From Nelumbo lutea (lineage: Eukaryota > Streptophyta > Magnoliopsida > Proteales > Nelumbonaceae), in NCBI GenBank assembly GCA_022828595.1, contig JAKGHH010000008.1:742728-806727 (forward strand): a stretch of DNA of 64,000 nucleotides, given 5' to 3'. The translations under genes were made by a program, and so were the position numbers. Within the stretch, counting starts at the first letter, position 1, and every line of letters starts with the position of its first letter. Positions 1-11,297 of this stretch are shown here, piece after piece. A model generated the notes under the pieces. It searched no databases, was not told the origin of the DNA, and saw nothing but the letters and a program-made list of their open reading frames with translations.

Positions 1-149
1 TTTTTTTATTAAGAAGAATAAAGATGGCATGAGGCGTAGTTCAGAACGCAAGAGGCGTAAGCCTCCTTAAAAGGAGGGGGGTTAGGAGGAGGATGAAGAA
101 GGGGGATCTCATTTTTTCTTTATTTTTAACAATTTTTTTTTATTAAGAA

Positions 150-459
150 GAATAAAGATGCATAACATTAGTTAATAATACATAATATATATTATATATT
201 ATATAATACTAAAATTAGTAGTGAAAAAAGCCATTATATATTATAATATATAGAATATTATAAAATATATCATATATGATTAATAATATATAACTAATAT
301 AATATAAAATATGTCTAGATAAGGCTTCGAGCTTTGAGTGCTATGCAGGGCCAGACTCGGGTCAAGATCTAGGCCCGATGGTCAGGTCAGACTGAACCCG
401 ACCCAGCTTGTGAATAGCCTAGCCTGAACCAGATCCAGCCCAGCTTGTGAATAGGTCTA
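150..459. repeat. Relic of hAT-like MITE (family of 24678-25201)
   Basis: An AT-rich core is followed by a GC-richer tail rich in CCCGACCCAGC-type words, ending GTGAATAGGTCTA. The same order (aggcttcgagctt, ggtcaagatc, ccgatggtcaggtc) is seen in the right half of the intact element at 24678-25201. No left terminus or target duplication is visible, so this is a degraded partial copy. Confidence 0.4.
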
Positions 460-1545
460 GTTGGGCCCATGCCCACATGACCAATTAGATTGAGAACTAC
501 TGTATAACCTTTCAACCATTGGGATCATTGTTGTTGTTTGTTAAGAAGTCTAGGGAGATTGAGAACTTAAAATTGTTGATGCTCTTCTATCCTTCCTGGG
601 TGGTATTTCTAAATGTTTCAAAAAAGGGTTTCCAAAGCTTGTCTTGCAGTTTCGTGCTGTTTTGATTTGCCTGCTGTAGAAGATATTATATATGTGTGTG
701 TATATATATATGCTTCTCTATATACAACAATGCTTAATCATTTCATTTTACTTGACTTTAATTTACATGTCTAAATTAGTTGTCATTTTTCTTAATTACA
801 GATCCTACAGTGGATTGTTTATCTGAGTCTTCTAGGTTCAGAAACAATGCATGCATTTTCCATGTAAACTCAAGTGCATTTTGTGTTCATTCAGATTTCT
901 TCTCAATGACTGGCTTCTCTCACTAAAGGTCTATAGACCCATCACATCTCTCTTTTCTGGAACATAGAGCTTTTTTATGGACATACTAGAAAACAAACAG
1001 TTAGGGACTGGGTTAAGATGCGGTCTACAGTAGTAATTCTGATGTGAATACCGTATAGAAAACTCCCCCCCTTTTTTTATCAGCTTTAACAATCAAAAGC
1101 ATTTTACTAGTGTAGCATACAAAACCATGACGCTATGGCATTTCTTCTTGAAGCCATTCAATTTAGCGCTCCTAGAAGTTTTTCCAGAACCTCCATGTTT
1201 AGTAAAAAAATTATAAGAAAACCCTGAAATTACTCAGCCACAAGGGAAACACCTCAAATGAGCCCTCATGGGCAAGGGGAGAAATACCTAGTTATAAGTA
1301 CCTGGAGAGGGAGAATTATGCATGGAACTTTAAGGTTCTCAAGCATTTTGTAGTGCATATTTCAGTTTGCCAATTGAGATAGTTAAACATTGTGATTCTA
1401 TTCTCAATGACATGCTTTCGTAAAACAGTTTCTAATTTGGTATGACTAACTAGATCCTACCTTGTTATTCAAAAGATGGTTGAACAACAACAGAATCTAT
1501 CCCCTACACTTTTCAGCCACTAACCTCAGGCAGCAGATATAGTAA
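460..1545. other. Intergenic, no gene recognised
   Basis: AT-rich sequence without a supportable gene, RNA or complete transposon. A stretch near 540-690 has locally coding-like composition but no frame that I recognise. Confidence 0.5.
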
Positions 1546-1548
1546 TTA

Positions 1549-1960
1549 GGGGGTGTTCTTTTTTTGGATTTTGAGAGGGGGGAAAGCTGGTCAGTGGGAT
1601 TTTGGTTTCCATTGACCAAGAATCCCATGTTCATTTTTCAGATTTATATGGGGACTAGGGAAAGTTTATTTTCCTAGGTATCATTTATCATACCCATCTC
1701 CTAGGTGGGTAAATAACTTTCCCACAGGGTTAAAGTTGCTAACACTTATTGATAAAAAAAAGTTGCAAACACTTGAATGGGACAAAAATGCCCATTTTAA
1801 AAATGATTTTTTTTTGGCTAAAATGGTCATTACCTTATTTACCAAGGAAATAAAAGAACATGGGTAAATTCTCTTACCCAGGTAAATGTTTCCCAAGAAA
1901 AACTTACCTAGGTAATTGCATTTACCCAGATAAATAACTTATCGAAAAGCGAATGGGGCC
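1549..1960. mobile_element. PIF/Harbinger-like MITE (TTA TSD)
   Basis: Flanked by TTA on both sides (1546-1548 and 1961-1963). The ends start GGGGGTGTTC and, read inward from the other side, GGCCCCATTC, giving an imperfect terminal inverted repeat. The interior contains several inverted TACCCA/TGGGTA and CCTAGG words, so it can fold on itself. There is no coding capacity. A 3-bp TTA/TAA duplication with GG...CC ends is the known pattern of PIF/Harbinger MITEs; the assignment is inference because the TIR is poor. Confidence 0.45.
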
Positions 1961-2390
1961 TTAATGAAAGTTTTCAATCATTAAATATAAGGATCATGAA
2001 GATGAGAATTTACCTAGGTGAACATTCAAAACAAAGGCACAAAGCCACCTCCTTTTTCCCGTGATAGTTTGGACATAAAGTTATCATTTTCTTTTTATTT
2101 TTTATTTGGTTTAATGTTGTGGTTATTCTTTAGCTTTTGATGAACAAATTATTCCCATAATTCCATTTGTTATCTTAATGTTCATGGGGGCATATGATTA
2201 GCATTGGTTTCAAACTCCTTGTATTCAAGATTTTAATATAGGCTTTTGTTGTGGATGCATTCGTGAGAAGAATTACCGTCGCTGGCAGCAGCAGTGAGGG
2301 GGGCCCACACAACAACTTATCTTGCCACGTCAGCTCTTCTTGCCAGCTCGCTAATAGTTTACTTATTCCAGTTTTGTTTTTATTTATCTA

Positions 2391-2510
2391 GTTCTGTTCT
2401 TACTTATCTATTAGAGATAGGAATTGAGTTCTGTTAGAAGTCTGTTAGAAGTAGGGGTTCTGTTCTTACTTATCTATTAGAGATAAGAACTGAGTTCTGT
2501 TAGAAGTAGG
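2391..2510. repeat. Tandem duplication, period 66 bp
   Basis: The block at 2391-2440 (gttctgttcttacttatct...) recurs at 2457-2510 with only two or three changes. It lies in a segment (about 2270-2750) that looks like an unplaced LTR or MITE relic, but I found no partner LTR. Confidence 0.6.
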
Positions 2511-4240
2511 AGTTTGATTTAAAGTTGAATTGTCCTAGCTTAGTCGAATGGAGTAAGGAGTCTCTTGGACAAATCACCCATTCGGTTTTCCACAATAGGG
2601 TCTGCATGCAAGGGAATGTGCAAGGGGAAGCAAGAGGTTCTCCCCGTGGACCGACCCGTGACGAGATCCTATGCCCGGGCCCATAACAACTTTCCTGAAA
2701 TTGAGTTGCAGGGTTTAACAAATCACAATCGTCTTTCACTTGAATGAATATTAATTGCCAATATTGTGGATGATGCTAAATCCTAATTTCATCAAGCACC
2801 ATTAGACCTATTGCACATTTATGGGCTGTATATATATTGTAGTTCATGCAACATGTTGCTAAGCATGCAACTTTGTTTTATTTCGTGGTTTGTGAATGTT
2901 ACATTTTGTTTTTGTTTTCCTTGGAGAGGCCAAAGACCATAAAATTTTTAGGAATCTATTCTAACATCTGCTATACACCAAATCACTGAGATATTGATGA
3001 TGAAATAGTTTGGTTCCGAGCCCCAAACAAGAGCCTTGCCAGATAGCTTTATAAGTTAAAAGAAAACATTTTGCTTCCTAATTTTTGGGCAATGAAAAGT
3101 TGAATAACTTCTCTATTTTACTTATAGGGTGTCAATCTGAAATAGGATTTAAGTTTTTCTATTTCTTTGGATCACTCTTAAAATTTCTTTTTAATTTTAG
3201 AACTGGAAATTTTCTTGTAATATATCTCATGAATTTGCTACTATGATATTTCTAGTGATATATGCTACTGTTTACTTGATCCTCATTTCAGAAATCTATC
3301 TTGTTGTTTTTAAGATATTTGTTAATTCTTATTTCAACTTCAGACCTGAAATTGTCTCCAGATTAAATCATGTTCTAGATGGAAAAGCATTACAACTTAG
3401 AGTATAAGTGAATGAGTGAGGCCTATAGGTGATAGTTGCATATGTCAAAAAGAAGTATTCTTGTAAATTAATTGCATGTATTGAAATAGTTAATTGTTAT
3501 GTGATGAACTATGTGAAGCCTATATTTATTTTTTGTATAAGTGAATGCATGAGGCGTATAGGTGAAAATCGCAAATGTTAATATGTAGATGGCTATTACA
3601 TTGGTATCTTGTATAAGATGCATGAATGGTAGTAGATAAATTTGTAAATGTGACCTACAATTACTATTTGCATGTTTGAATATATTATTTAATTTCACAC
3701 ATGATATTTCAATTGTATGTAAGAGGGACCCATAATTATGTTTGTCAAATGTTTTTTTCCCGGTTTTTCGAGCTTTTGAGAAGATCTTTGAAAGAAATTG
3801 CAATCAAAAGGTCTTTCATTTTTTAAAAGACATACTTGTGAAAACTCATTAGTCTTCTGAGTTCTTGAACTTTTAGAAGATTTTCTTAAAAAGATTTGTC
3901 AAATGGCATAAATCGTTGTATATGGGAACTTTGTTTATGTATTTCTTTGAAGCTACATTTATCTTTTGCTAAAAAAATATAACATTTATATATACAGATA
4001 ATAAGTAAAATTGGGTTCAGGTTGGATTGGCTAAGGCCTCAATCCCAACCTAAACTTCAACGCGACCCAACCTATATTGCACCCCTAGTCATCCTTCTCA
4101 CGAGTGATGACCATATACCCTAGGCTGTCCAAGTATAAGCTCTTTTACTTTTCCCTTTTTGTCAACGGATTAGACAACCGAAAAGGGCAACGAGGTCAGT
4201 TCCGTAATTGCGTGTGAAATAAAGAATTGAAACGGCAAAT
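2511..4240. other. Intergenic, no gene recognised; MITE tail at ~4010-4088
   Basis: AT-rich DNA with no supportable gene. The stretch ending near 4088 (cgacccaacc...gcacccctag) resembles the right end of the hAT-like MITEs found elsewhere in the window, without a matching left end. Confidence 0.45.
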
Positions 4241-4312
4241 CTCGTGCACGTGACTTACCTGGTTTATTCACCACCGCACCCTCCGTGCGGGGGTTTCTTT
4301 TCTCGCTACCCT

Positions 4313-4500
4313 CTTTTTTTTTTTTTTATAAATCCAGATTGGTGCTACATACAATGGGGGGTGGGGGGGGTAGCTCCTCCGGATGGAGCTGAGATAAACT
4401 TCGTTTGTGTGTGCATAGTTAGCTACCCAGTCTGCAGCCATGTTTCCTTCTCTTAACATGTGATCAACGTTTAAAGTATTAGAAATGCAAGGTGTATTGG
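4313..4500 (-). pseudogene. 3' end of L1-type LINE, RNase H tail
   Basis: Read on the minus strand from about 4500, the frame gives VDHMLREGNMAADWVANYA, the C-terminal end of the plant LINE RNase H domain, where an H-x-x-R-E-(G/A)-N-x-x-A-D-x-L/V-A-N pattern is typical. A poly(T) run at about 4313-4327 on the plus strand sits where the LINE poly(A) tail would be. Only the last part of ORF2 survives. The frame continues past the domain into untranslated sequence. Confidence 0.55.
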
Positions 4501-5820
4501 AAAGGAAATTTTAGAAACGAATTGAAATATGTTTTGGAAACAGATAGATATAGACTAAAATTCAAGATATGCATGTATATACTAGAAAATCTAAAAAAAT
4601 CGTTAAAAATATGAACAATAATAAAAACGAGTTTTATGTGAGTATAACTAATTTATTTAAATATAAAAACCATTTTTTAATGATTTATATAAAGTATTGG
4701 GATATAATTAATAACCATTGAAAAGTAATAGAACTAAAATGTTTGTATATATACTAAAATTTATTAGTTAATATTTTTTTGAAATCGTTTATGAGTTAAT
4801 ATTTATTATATGTTGACTTAGATAATATTTATTATGTATACAAGTTAATATATCTTAATTTTTAATAAATCAATATAGTTTGTATTCATCATATTATTAT
4901 ATAAATATTAATAATCAAATTTATAGCATTTATTGGGAAACATCCACCAAGGCAAGAAAGATTACTTTAAGTGTAAAAAAACATGTCTTTCTAATAATTA
5001 ATTAATGTTGGCATAATGGTTAATTAATTATTGTTATAAGCAAATGACTTGGGTTCGAAACTTGTTACATTTGGTTTGTGACTTTTGACAAGTTATTTAA
5101 CTTAAATAACATTTAATGACATTATTAAATGTTGTAATTAAAAGTAACTTAAATGAGCATTTAATTAAATTATATTAGCATTTAGTGATGTTCCAAACTT
5201 TAAGACTTAATTAAAAATCATATTAATGAGGAAGAAGAGTTAAATTAAATTTAAATTTAAATTTGATATTAATGAGAGATAGAAGAGGTAAATTAAAATT
5301 AAATTTAAAAAGAAGAGGGAAATTAAATTCGATTGATACATAATGCGTATCGGTGTGTTTCAGATTGTATCGGTTGATATATACTTGGAATGACTCGATA
5401 TAGACCTAAAAATACGAAATTTCGTAATCATACATGTTTTGTGTATCAGAACTCTTTCGAAATGATACATATCGGTCGAACGTTGCAAAATTTAAAACCT
5501 TGGATGTGATGATATTCAATCATTCCCTCTAAAGCTACCCTCTTTTGGGCATTGCACGGGCATGTTTCATTTAAATTCTTCAATCCTCTGTCCCTAAGTT
5601 GGTAATTTTATTTTTGTCATATGCTCGTATCCTATTTCAAAATTTTGAAACTCTTTCATATTGTTAACCTAAGTTGGAAAAGGAATGTGGGTTGTGTTTG
5701 GTTTAAAGGAAAAGGTAGGGAAAACTTTACAAACCATATGTATTTCTCTAGTTCCATAACTCTTTTCCCTATATTTTCCTTCAAGTTAAACATAGCCTTA
5801 GTGTTTGGTGATGGGGTAAT
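4501..5820. other. AT-rich intergenic DNA with a MITE relic
   Basis: No gene seen. The part at about 5325-5510 (gatacataatgcgtatcgg ... gatacatatcggtcg ... ttgcaaaatttaaaaccttgg) is a decayed copy of the foldback MITE that is intact at 57340-57569. Confidence 0.45.
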
Positions 5821-5825
5821 AGGGT

Positions 5826-6560
5826 TGATGGTGCGTGATTTGAAAGCTTCCTTTTGGAGGACAAGTTGGATGCCAGACTATGTAGTTTGTTTGGTTGAGT
5901 TGTAAAGAAAGAGAGGATCAGAGTATTTGGGTTATTTTATTTGGTGTGGGCACTTTGATGCTTAAGTCAACGAATTCATCTATTCGAGGAGAGGTGGAGC
6001 AGTCACTCCTAGGACATCTATCGTGCTAGAGATGTAATTATCAAGGAATTTTGTAATTTGGCCGAACATCTCAGGAGGGAAGTTTATCATGTCGTCCTCA
6101 AGAGGGGCATCAAATTACGCGATTGCCTCTTCAGGTCTCTTTGTTTACGTAGTCTTCAATACAATGTCCCTCAAGTAAATCTTTGAATGAGTAGTCGTCA
6201 AGGTCAATGTGGAGCCTAAAACCAAGGTGGAGGACCATTGTGAAAGCGAATTGGTCTTTCTCTGAATCGATGTACGCTTAAGTTGTGGTGTTGAAAAGCG
6301 GATTGGCCAATTATGGTAGCGGCAAAGTCAAAATGTTGTTGAGACAGTTAGATGGGGGTTGAGGGGGCTTGAGGGGGCTTTAAAACAAAAAAAAGTGGTA
6401 TTGCTTCCCCCTTTGAATTTTGCTAGCCGAGGTACTTATAGTGTATATCAACTTTATCTTAGTCGCTAAAGTGGGTCATTGAGGTTTGTGTTTTACGTAG
6501 GTCGAGGTTGCACTTGGGCCTTAAATGTAGTAATCTCGTAGATTGTCGATGTTTCATGCA
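5826..6560 (-). repeat. 3' LTR of the gypsy element
   Basis: Starts TGATGGTGCG like the other LTR and ends ...TTTCATGCA at 6560. It is followed by a polypyrimidine tract (6567-6580), which is the polypurine tract of the minus-strand element. The first ~160 bp align clearly with 9220-9380; the rest is diverged and rearranged. Confidence 0.65.
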
Positions 6561-6774
6561 TGGGGTACCTTCCTCCCCTTTAGGGTTTCGAGCTCATACG
6601 TGCCATGGACGATAACCTTTAAGATTTTGTAGGGCTTTCTTATTTCGGACCTAGCTTTTCCGTATTAGGCTCAGGTACCATAGCTTTCTTGAGTATTAGT
6701 TCGCCAATTTGAAATTAATGTTTGTTAATTCGGGCATTATAGTATTGAACTACCCGTTACTCGTATGCCATGGT

Positions 6775-7509
6775 TCATATGTAGACCAAGTCGCAAACTT
6801 CCTCCACTAGGTCGAGGTTAGTCCATAGCTTGTCCTCATTGTCTTCTTTGTCGTATGTTTTAAATTGTAAGGTCGACACTTGGATCTCGGTTGGGATAGC
6901 GACCTTCGTCCCATATGTCAAGTTGAGGGGAGTCTCACCGGTTACCGTCTTAATCGTAGTTTGGTAGGCCCAAAGAATACTAAGCAGCTTGTCCACCCAT
7001 AGACCCTTAGCTTGAGAGAGCCGAGCTTTGAAGCCTCGCAAAATGGCTCTATTTGTCACTTTGGCCTATTCGTTGGCTTGAGGGTAAGTTACTGAGGTGA
7101 AATTTTGTGGAATTTCCATCTCGGTGCACAAATTCTGGAACTTTATGTCTTTAGACTGCATACTGGCCAAGCTTATAGAGTCAACCAGAATCCACTTTAC
7201 TTCAAAGTCATTTATGACTAACTTGAATATGAGGGCATCGTCATATGGATTTTGGATTCCATGAACGCCATCCTTGGTGAAGTAAATCACTTCCTCCACA
7301 CGAGGGCGCTTCGGTTGGTTCTCGTCCTTATGCTCAAACTCTAGAACCGAGTTCTTTTCTGTCGAGGTGTTGCATCTTGCCACTATGGACCTTCTTGCAA
7401 TCATGTTGATAACATCATGGTTGGTCGCTTTGCTGGTGGTGGGTCTCGGGGAGTTGATTTCTGTTATGGTCCCTGCTCGACTGTGGCACTTCTCTTGGCT
7501 GGTCGACAA
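6775..7509 (-). pseudogene. Gypsy protease fragment fused to integrase C-terminus
   Basis: On the minus strand, 7509-7066 carries a retropepsin lead-in (ITFTDED-like IYFTKDGVHGIQNPYDDALI, then a VLVDNGSS-like ILVDSIS). It then switches abruptly to the integrase core end (NFTSVTYPQANE; family pattern STPYHPQANGQ). The frame 7059-6775 continues with the integrase C-terminal part (LWAYQTT, GETPLNLTYGTKVAIPTEI). RT and RNase H, about 2.5 kb in complete relatives, are deleted between the two. A stop lies between the frames at about 7060-7066. Confidence 0.65.
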
Positions 7510-7759
7510 GTTGGCTTTGGTCCTCCCGCTTGATGAACAACTTCAAATAACCTCGGTGTATCAACTCCTCAATCTTGTCCTTAAGGTTATGGAAATTCTC
7601 AGTGTTGTGGCCAATGTCCCGATGGAAGTGGCAATATTTGTTGGGGTTCCTGTTGGTAATGTTCCCTCTTATTCGAGGCGGCCACCTGACATACTCGATC
7701 GTCTTAATCTACATCAGAATCTCTCTCCTCTTCGCGTTTAGTGCAGTGTAGTTATGGTT

Positions 7760-9206
7760 CTAGATGGGAGGGGTGCAAAAACGTTGATCCAAGGACCTAT
7801 TGTTTCTGTACGGAGACCTGCTTCTTCGTGGCGACCTACTACAATGGTTGCGGGGGGACTTGTTGTGCCTTGGTGACTTGCTCTTCCGACATTGTTTGTT
7901 GCTCCCTAACTCGTAATTCGACCTATTCCGTTTACTGCTTAGCTCCAATCGTGATCCAAGCACTTCTTCGGCCTTCGTAAACTTGGTCACTTGGTTGAGG
8001 AACTCCTCCATAAGGCTGGAGGGTTCAACTCGGTCTCCCAGCACAAGTCGGGATGCCGGACGCCGTTGACTACTGTGTTGAGTTGGACAGTTAGGTCGGG
8101 GTTGGGAACCTAATGTCGCTCAATGTTGAATTGTTTGATGTAGTCCTAGAGCTTCTTGTCAGGTCTCTTGATGACATTCAACAAATAGATTGCCGACTTT
8201 GGGCACCACTTTCTCGTTGTGAAGTGTGCATTAAATAGGTCAATGAATTGGTTCTAACGTTTGATGAAGCCTGTGGCAAGCCTCGAATATCACATCCGAG
8301 TTGTGCCCTAAAAGGTTGTTGGGAAAGTTGTGCAAAATTTTGCGTCGTTTGCCCTGTGTATCTGCATCAGAGCCTAGAAGCTATTGAGGTGGTCGACCGG
8401 GTTGATTGTCCCACTGTAGGACTCTAGGCTAGGGGCCTTGAAATCTTTCGGTCGTGGGGCTATGGGGATCTCAACAACCTGTGGTGAAGTTTGTGACACT
8501 GGTTGTGCTGACGAGGTGCTAATTTGACTCACTTCTTTCTTTTCTTCTTCTTTCCTTTCCACCTCCTCGTTGTCATTCTGAGCCAGGCGACTCCTTCCTG
8601 TGGTGAGATGTTTGCGTTTGTGACACCTTCTCTGTGACCCCTCGGTCGAGCTGGTGGCCTCGGTCCCGGTCAATGATGTGGCTCGAATCAGCTCCTCAAC
8701 TGGGACCTGGTTCTAGTCATTGAAGCAATGAGGTGGGTTAGGTTCTGGGTTCTTATTCTAGTTGTCAGGCTGCTAGTTTTAGTTCTGACAGCGTTCTACC
8801 AGTGGCCTAATCTCGCTAATGCTGTTGCTATTGCTTTTGCATCCTTGCTAGGGCGACAAAGTGTCCTTCTTTTGTCCTAATTTGTAGATTTATCCCACGG
8901 ACGTACTGCACCAACTCATTGAACGAGTGCGCATCGTACCCGATAGGGATTGCTGAAGGCTCAACTAGTGGGAGAGGCGCGTTCACGTTAGGCAAAGGAA
9001 AATTGGGATTCTATATGATGGGGACCATTGGTAGGGTCAGGGGCACGGTAAACTGTCCAATAGTCATAGAGGGGATCTTGGGGTGCAGAATGGGTTGATC
9101 CTGCCCCCCCTGTGACTGAGTTGTTGTTGTTAACAGGCGTATTGCTGGAAGCCATTGAAGATATACTTGGAAAGGAAGTGTGAGAGGACAACTTTGTGTT
9201 TCCCAT
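7760..9206 (-). pseudogene. Gypsy gag, broken
   Basis: Gag remains on the minus strand, from a start just inside the PBS at 9206. The frame 8673-8374 holds the gag lead segment (APRPKDFKAPSLESYSGTINPVDHLNSF), typical of Tat-lineage gag, just before the retrotrans_gag domain. The segment 8044-7760 is the basic, Ser/Arg-rich C-terminal region. Several stops and frame changes separate these blocks, so no full gag can be made. Confidence 0.55.
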
Positions 9207-9219
9207 AGATTACGCCAAT

Positions 9220-9931
9220 TGATGGTGCGCGATTTGGAAGCTCTTTGTTGGAGGATAGCTTGGATTCCAGACTATGTAAGTCGCTTGGTCAATCTGTAAA
9301 GAAAGAGAGAGGATAAGTACCCGAGCTACATTACTCGGTGTGGGCACTCCGATGCTTCAATCTGCGAACTAGAGTTTTTTGAGAGCTTGAGTGCTAAATC
9401 GTGCGTATTTTTAGAAAATGGGGGCGCTTTTATATAAGCATCAATTGGCATGAGTTTCACACACCACGCCCAAGATCCCCGGGAGGATGTGACGTATCGG
9501 TCCGAAGTTCTCAGAGGTAGTTTCGCATGTGAACTAGGCTTTCATGCCTTATTCGGTTGCCTCCGGAATGATCAGTGCGGGAGCTGACTTCCAGAGGACC
9601 TGGGAGTGATAAGACGCACACAGAGGTTGGCGAACACGTCTCGTAGGTCGCTACCTGGACCTCAGTTAGGTCATTAAGTTATTTGGGGGAGGTCTCTCTT
9701 TACGCCGAGGTCCCTTGTATTGACGAGATACCACAGGTCAAATCTAGATGAGGTGCTGCTAGCCGTTCTCCCTAGGTGCCTAAGCTATAGAAAATGCTCG
9801 GACTGGTTCCGGTGCGCCTCCTTGATTTAGTGAGATTTGCAGTTGTTTATATGGCACTGAGGTGTAATGCGGCGGTCCTATCGTGTCACGTGTGTTGCGA
9901 TATCATTGGAGGGACAAATCACCTTTCATCA
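9220..9931 (-). repeat. 5' LTR of the gypsy element
   Basis: 712 bp, TGATGGTGCG...CTTTCATCA. On the minus strand a TATA-like box (TTATATAAAAGC) lies at about 9425-9438, the expected U3 promoter position. The inner end abuts the primer-binding site, and the outer end abuts the AGGGT target duplication. Confidence 0.7.
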
Positions 9932-10190
9932 AGGGTCAAAATTGAGAAACGAAAAGTTCATCCACTTGATTTGAGCGATTCCCGTTGAAGAGATCTGGTA
10001 AAATCAAGTCTGTCGGATCCGCATCCTGTGATGTCTACCGTGAGATGAATTTGGCATGAAATCCGTACTCGCACCATCCTCTCAGACCTCACTGCGGTGC
10101 ATTTGAAACATCTTTGTACGTGTACATTTTTATTCATGTGAAATTCGTAATGCATGGAGGTCCTTGTTTCTGATTCTTTCTAAAATGTTT

Positions 10191-10337
10191 TTTTCCCTCT
10201 TCATGGGGCTACACAACAGGGGGTAGCTCATCCCCTTTCCCTTAAACCCCCCAACCCTGGTGGCAACTGGATTTGATCCCATGTCTCTACTTCGACGAGT
10301 CAGAGAACCTACCAACTGTGCCACTATCAATTGGTAT
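10191..10337 (-). mobile_element. tRNA-derived SINE with 13-bp TSD
   Basis: On the minus strand the unit carries a pol III A-box-like TGGCACAGTTGG (complement at 10312-10323) and a B-box-like GGATCAAATCC (complement at 10269-10279), spaced as in tRNA-derived promoters. It ends in an A-rich tail at about 10191-10197. The direct repeat TTTCTAAAATGTT at 10178-10190 and 10338-10350 is a typical target-primed duplication. It is not a functional tRNA, because the arms do not pair into a cloverleaf. Confidence 0.68.
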
Positions 10338-10429
10338 TTTCTAAAATGTTAATGTAACCAAAACTTATGTTTCAAACCATGGGAGTCTAGATCTCCTTAA
10401 CATGTATAAAATTTCGATTCCAACATGAA

Positions 10430-10600
10430 ATGTGTCGGTATCAAGGTTCAAAGTATCAATATGTATCAGGCTGTATTGGTTGATATATATCATATCAGGA
10501 GCTTTCCGATATGTCCCTGCAAAGGGTGTATCAGGGTTTCGATCGATTCAAGGGGTGACTGGACCTTAAATTGATCCCTCTGAACCATATTTAAAAAAAA
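10430..10600. repeat. Half copy of foldback MITE (family of 57340-57569)
   Basis: Begins AAGGTTCAAAGTATC at about 10444, then GTATCAGGCTGTATTGG and a GGGTGTATCAGGG-type core. These words occur in the same order in the complete element at 57340. The right terminus is missing. Confidence 0.45.
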
Positions 10601-10614
10601 AAAAGGGAAATTGT

Positions 10615-11297
10615 CTAAAACTCACCATGAATTTTCAGCATGTCTTTTAAACTCACCACAACTTTTCAAAGCGTCTAAAGCTCACAATGTCAATAAGTTT
10701 TTATTTTTCAAAACTCACCTTCCATTAGTGCACTGTTAATATTTCTTAAAAGAGGTGTCCACATCAGCATAAATAACAATTTTTATGACCAAATCACCCT
10801 TGAATGGTTAGTTAGAGGAAAAAGGGTCTTTTTCACTTTTTCAATTTTATTTATTTTTACAATTTAGTGTTTTGTTATAATTTATAATGTTTTTTTTATA
10901 ATTTCTGTTTTTTTACATTTTTCTATTTGATTATATTTTTCTATTTTCTACAACCTATAAAATTTCCTGTATTTTTTGTTATTTATTTGAAATTTCTGTG
11001 TTTTTCTATGATTTTTGGTGTTTTTTCTACAATTTTTATTTTCTGATTTTGTTTTTAATTTCTAGAGTTTCTATAATTTGAAAATATTCTTTTATTTCGT
11101 GTGCAATTTCTATAATTTTTATATATATTTTTTGCAATTTCTGTGTTTTAATGTATTTTATATTTGAAAATATAATTTGAACTTTTCCTTTTTTTTCATA
11201 TCTAAATATTAAAATATATGTATATATTTTATATATGTTTATATTTTATATTTAAGAGAAATGCTGAGAATTCATAATGAATATTTGACAATTTCCC
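10615..11297. mobile_element. Mutator-like foldback MITE, long TIRs
   Basis: The two ends match as inverted repeats over about 42 bp: GGGAAATTGTCTAAAACTC inward from 10615, and GGGAAATTGTCAAATATTC inward from 11297, both continuing through an ATGAATT(T/C)TCAGCAT block. The interior is extremely T-rich on the plus strand, with reiterated TTTCTGTGTTTTT-like words and no ORF. GGGAAATTG-type long TIRs are typical of non-autonomous MULEs. The flanks are homopolymeric A, so a 9-bp TSD cannot be read. Confidence 0.58.

Larger units (their letters stand above)
5826..9931 (-). mobile_element. Deleted Ty3/gypsy LTR retrotransposon with TSD
   Basis: Two related but diverged terminal repeats begin TGATGGTGCG at 5826 and at 9220. 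The whole unit is flanked by the 5-bp direct repeat AGGGT (5821-5825 and 9932-9936), and its outer ends are TGATG...CATCA. On the minus strand the 5' LTR is followed directly by a primer-binding-like site at 9201-9218 (TTGGCGTAATCTATGGGA, close to the TTGGCGCC(A/G)TCTGTGGGA site of plant Tat-type gypsy elements). Gag comes next, then a protease fragment joined directly to the end of integrase. Reverse transcriptase and RNase H are missing, so the copy cannot move by itself. Frameshifts, stops and LTR divergence show that it is old. Confidence 0.78.

Noticed and set aside
10191..10337. Functional tRNA gene
   Set aside because: The boxes are present but the arms do not form a cloverleaf; TSD and A tail mark it as a SINE.
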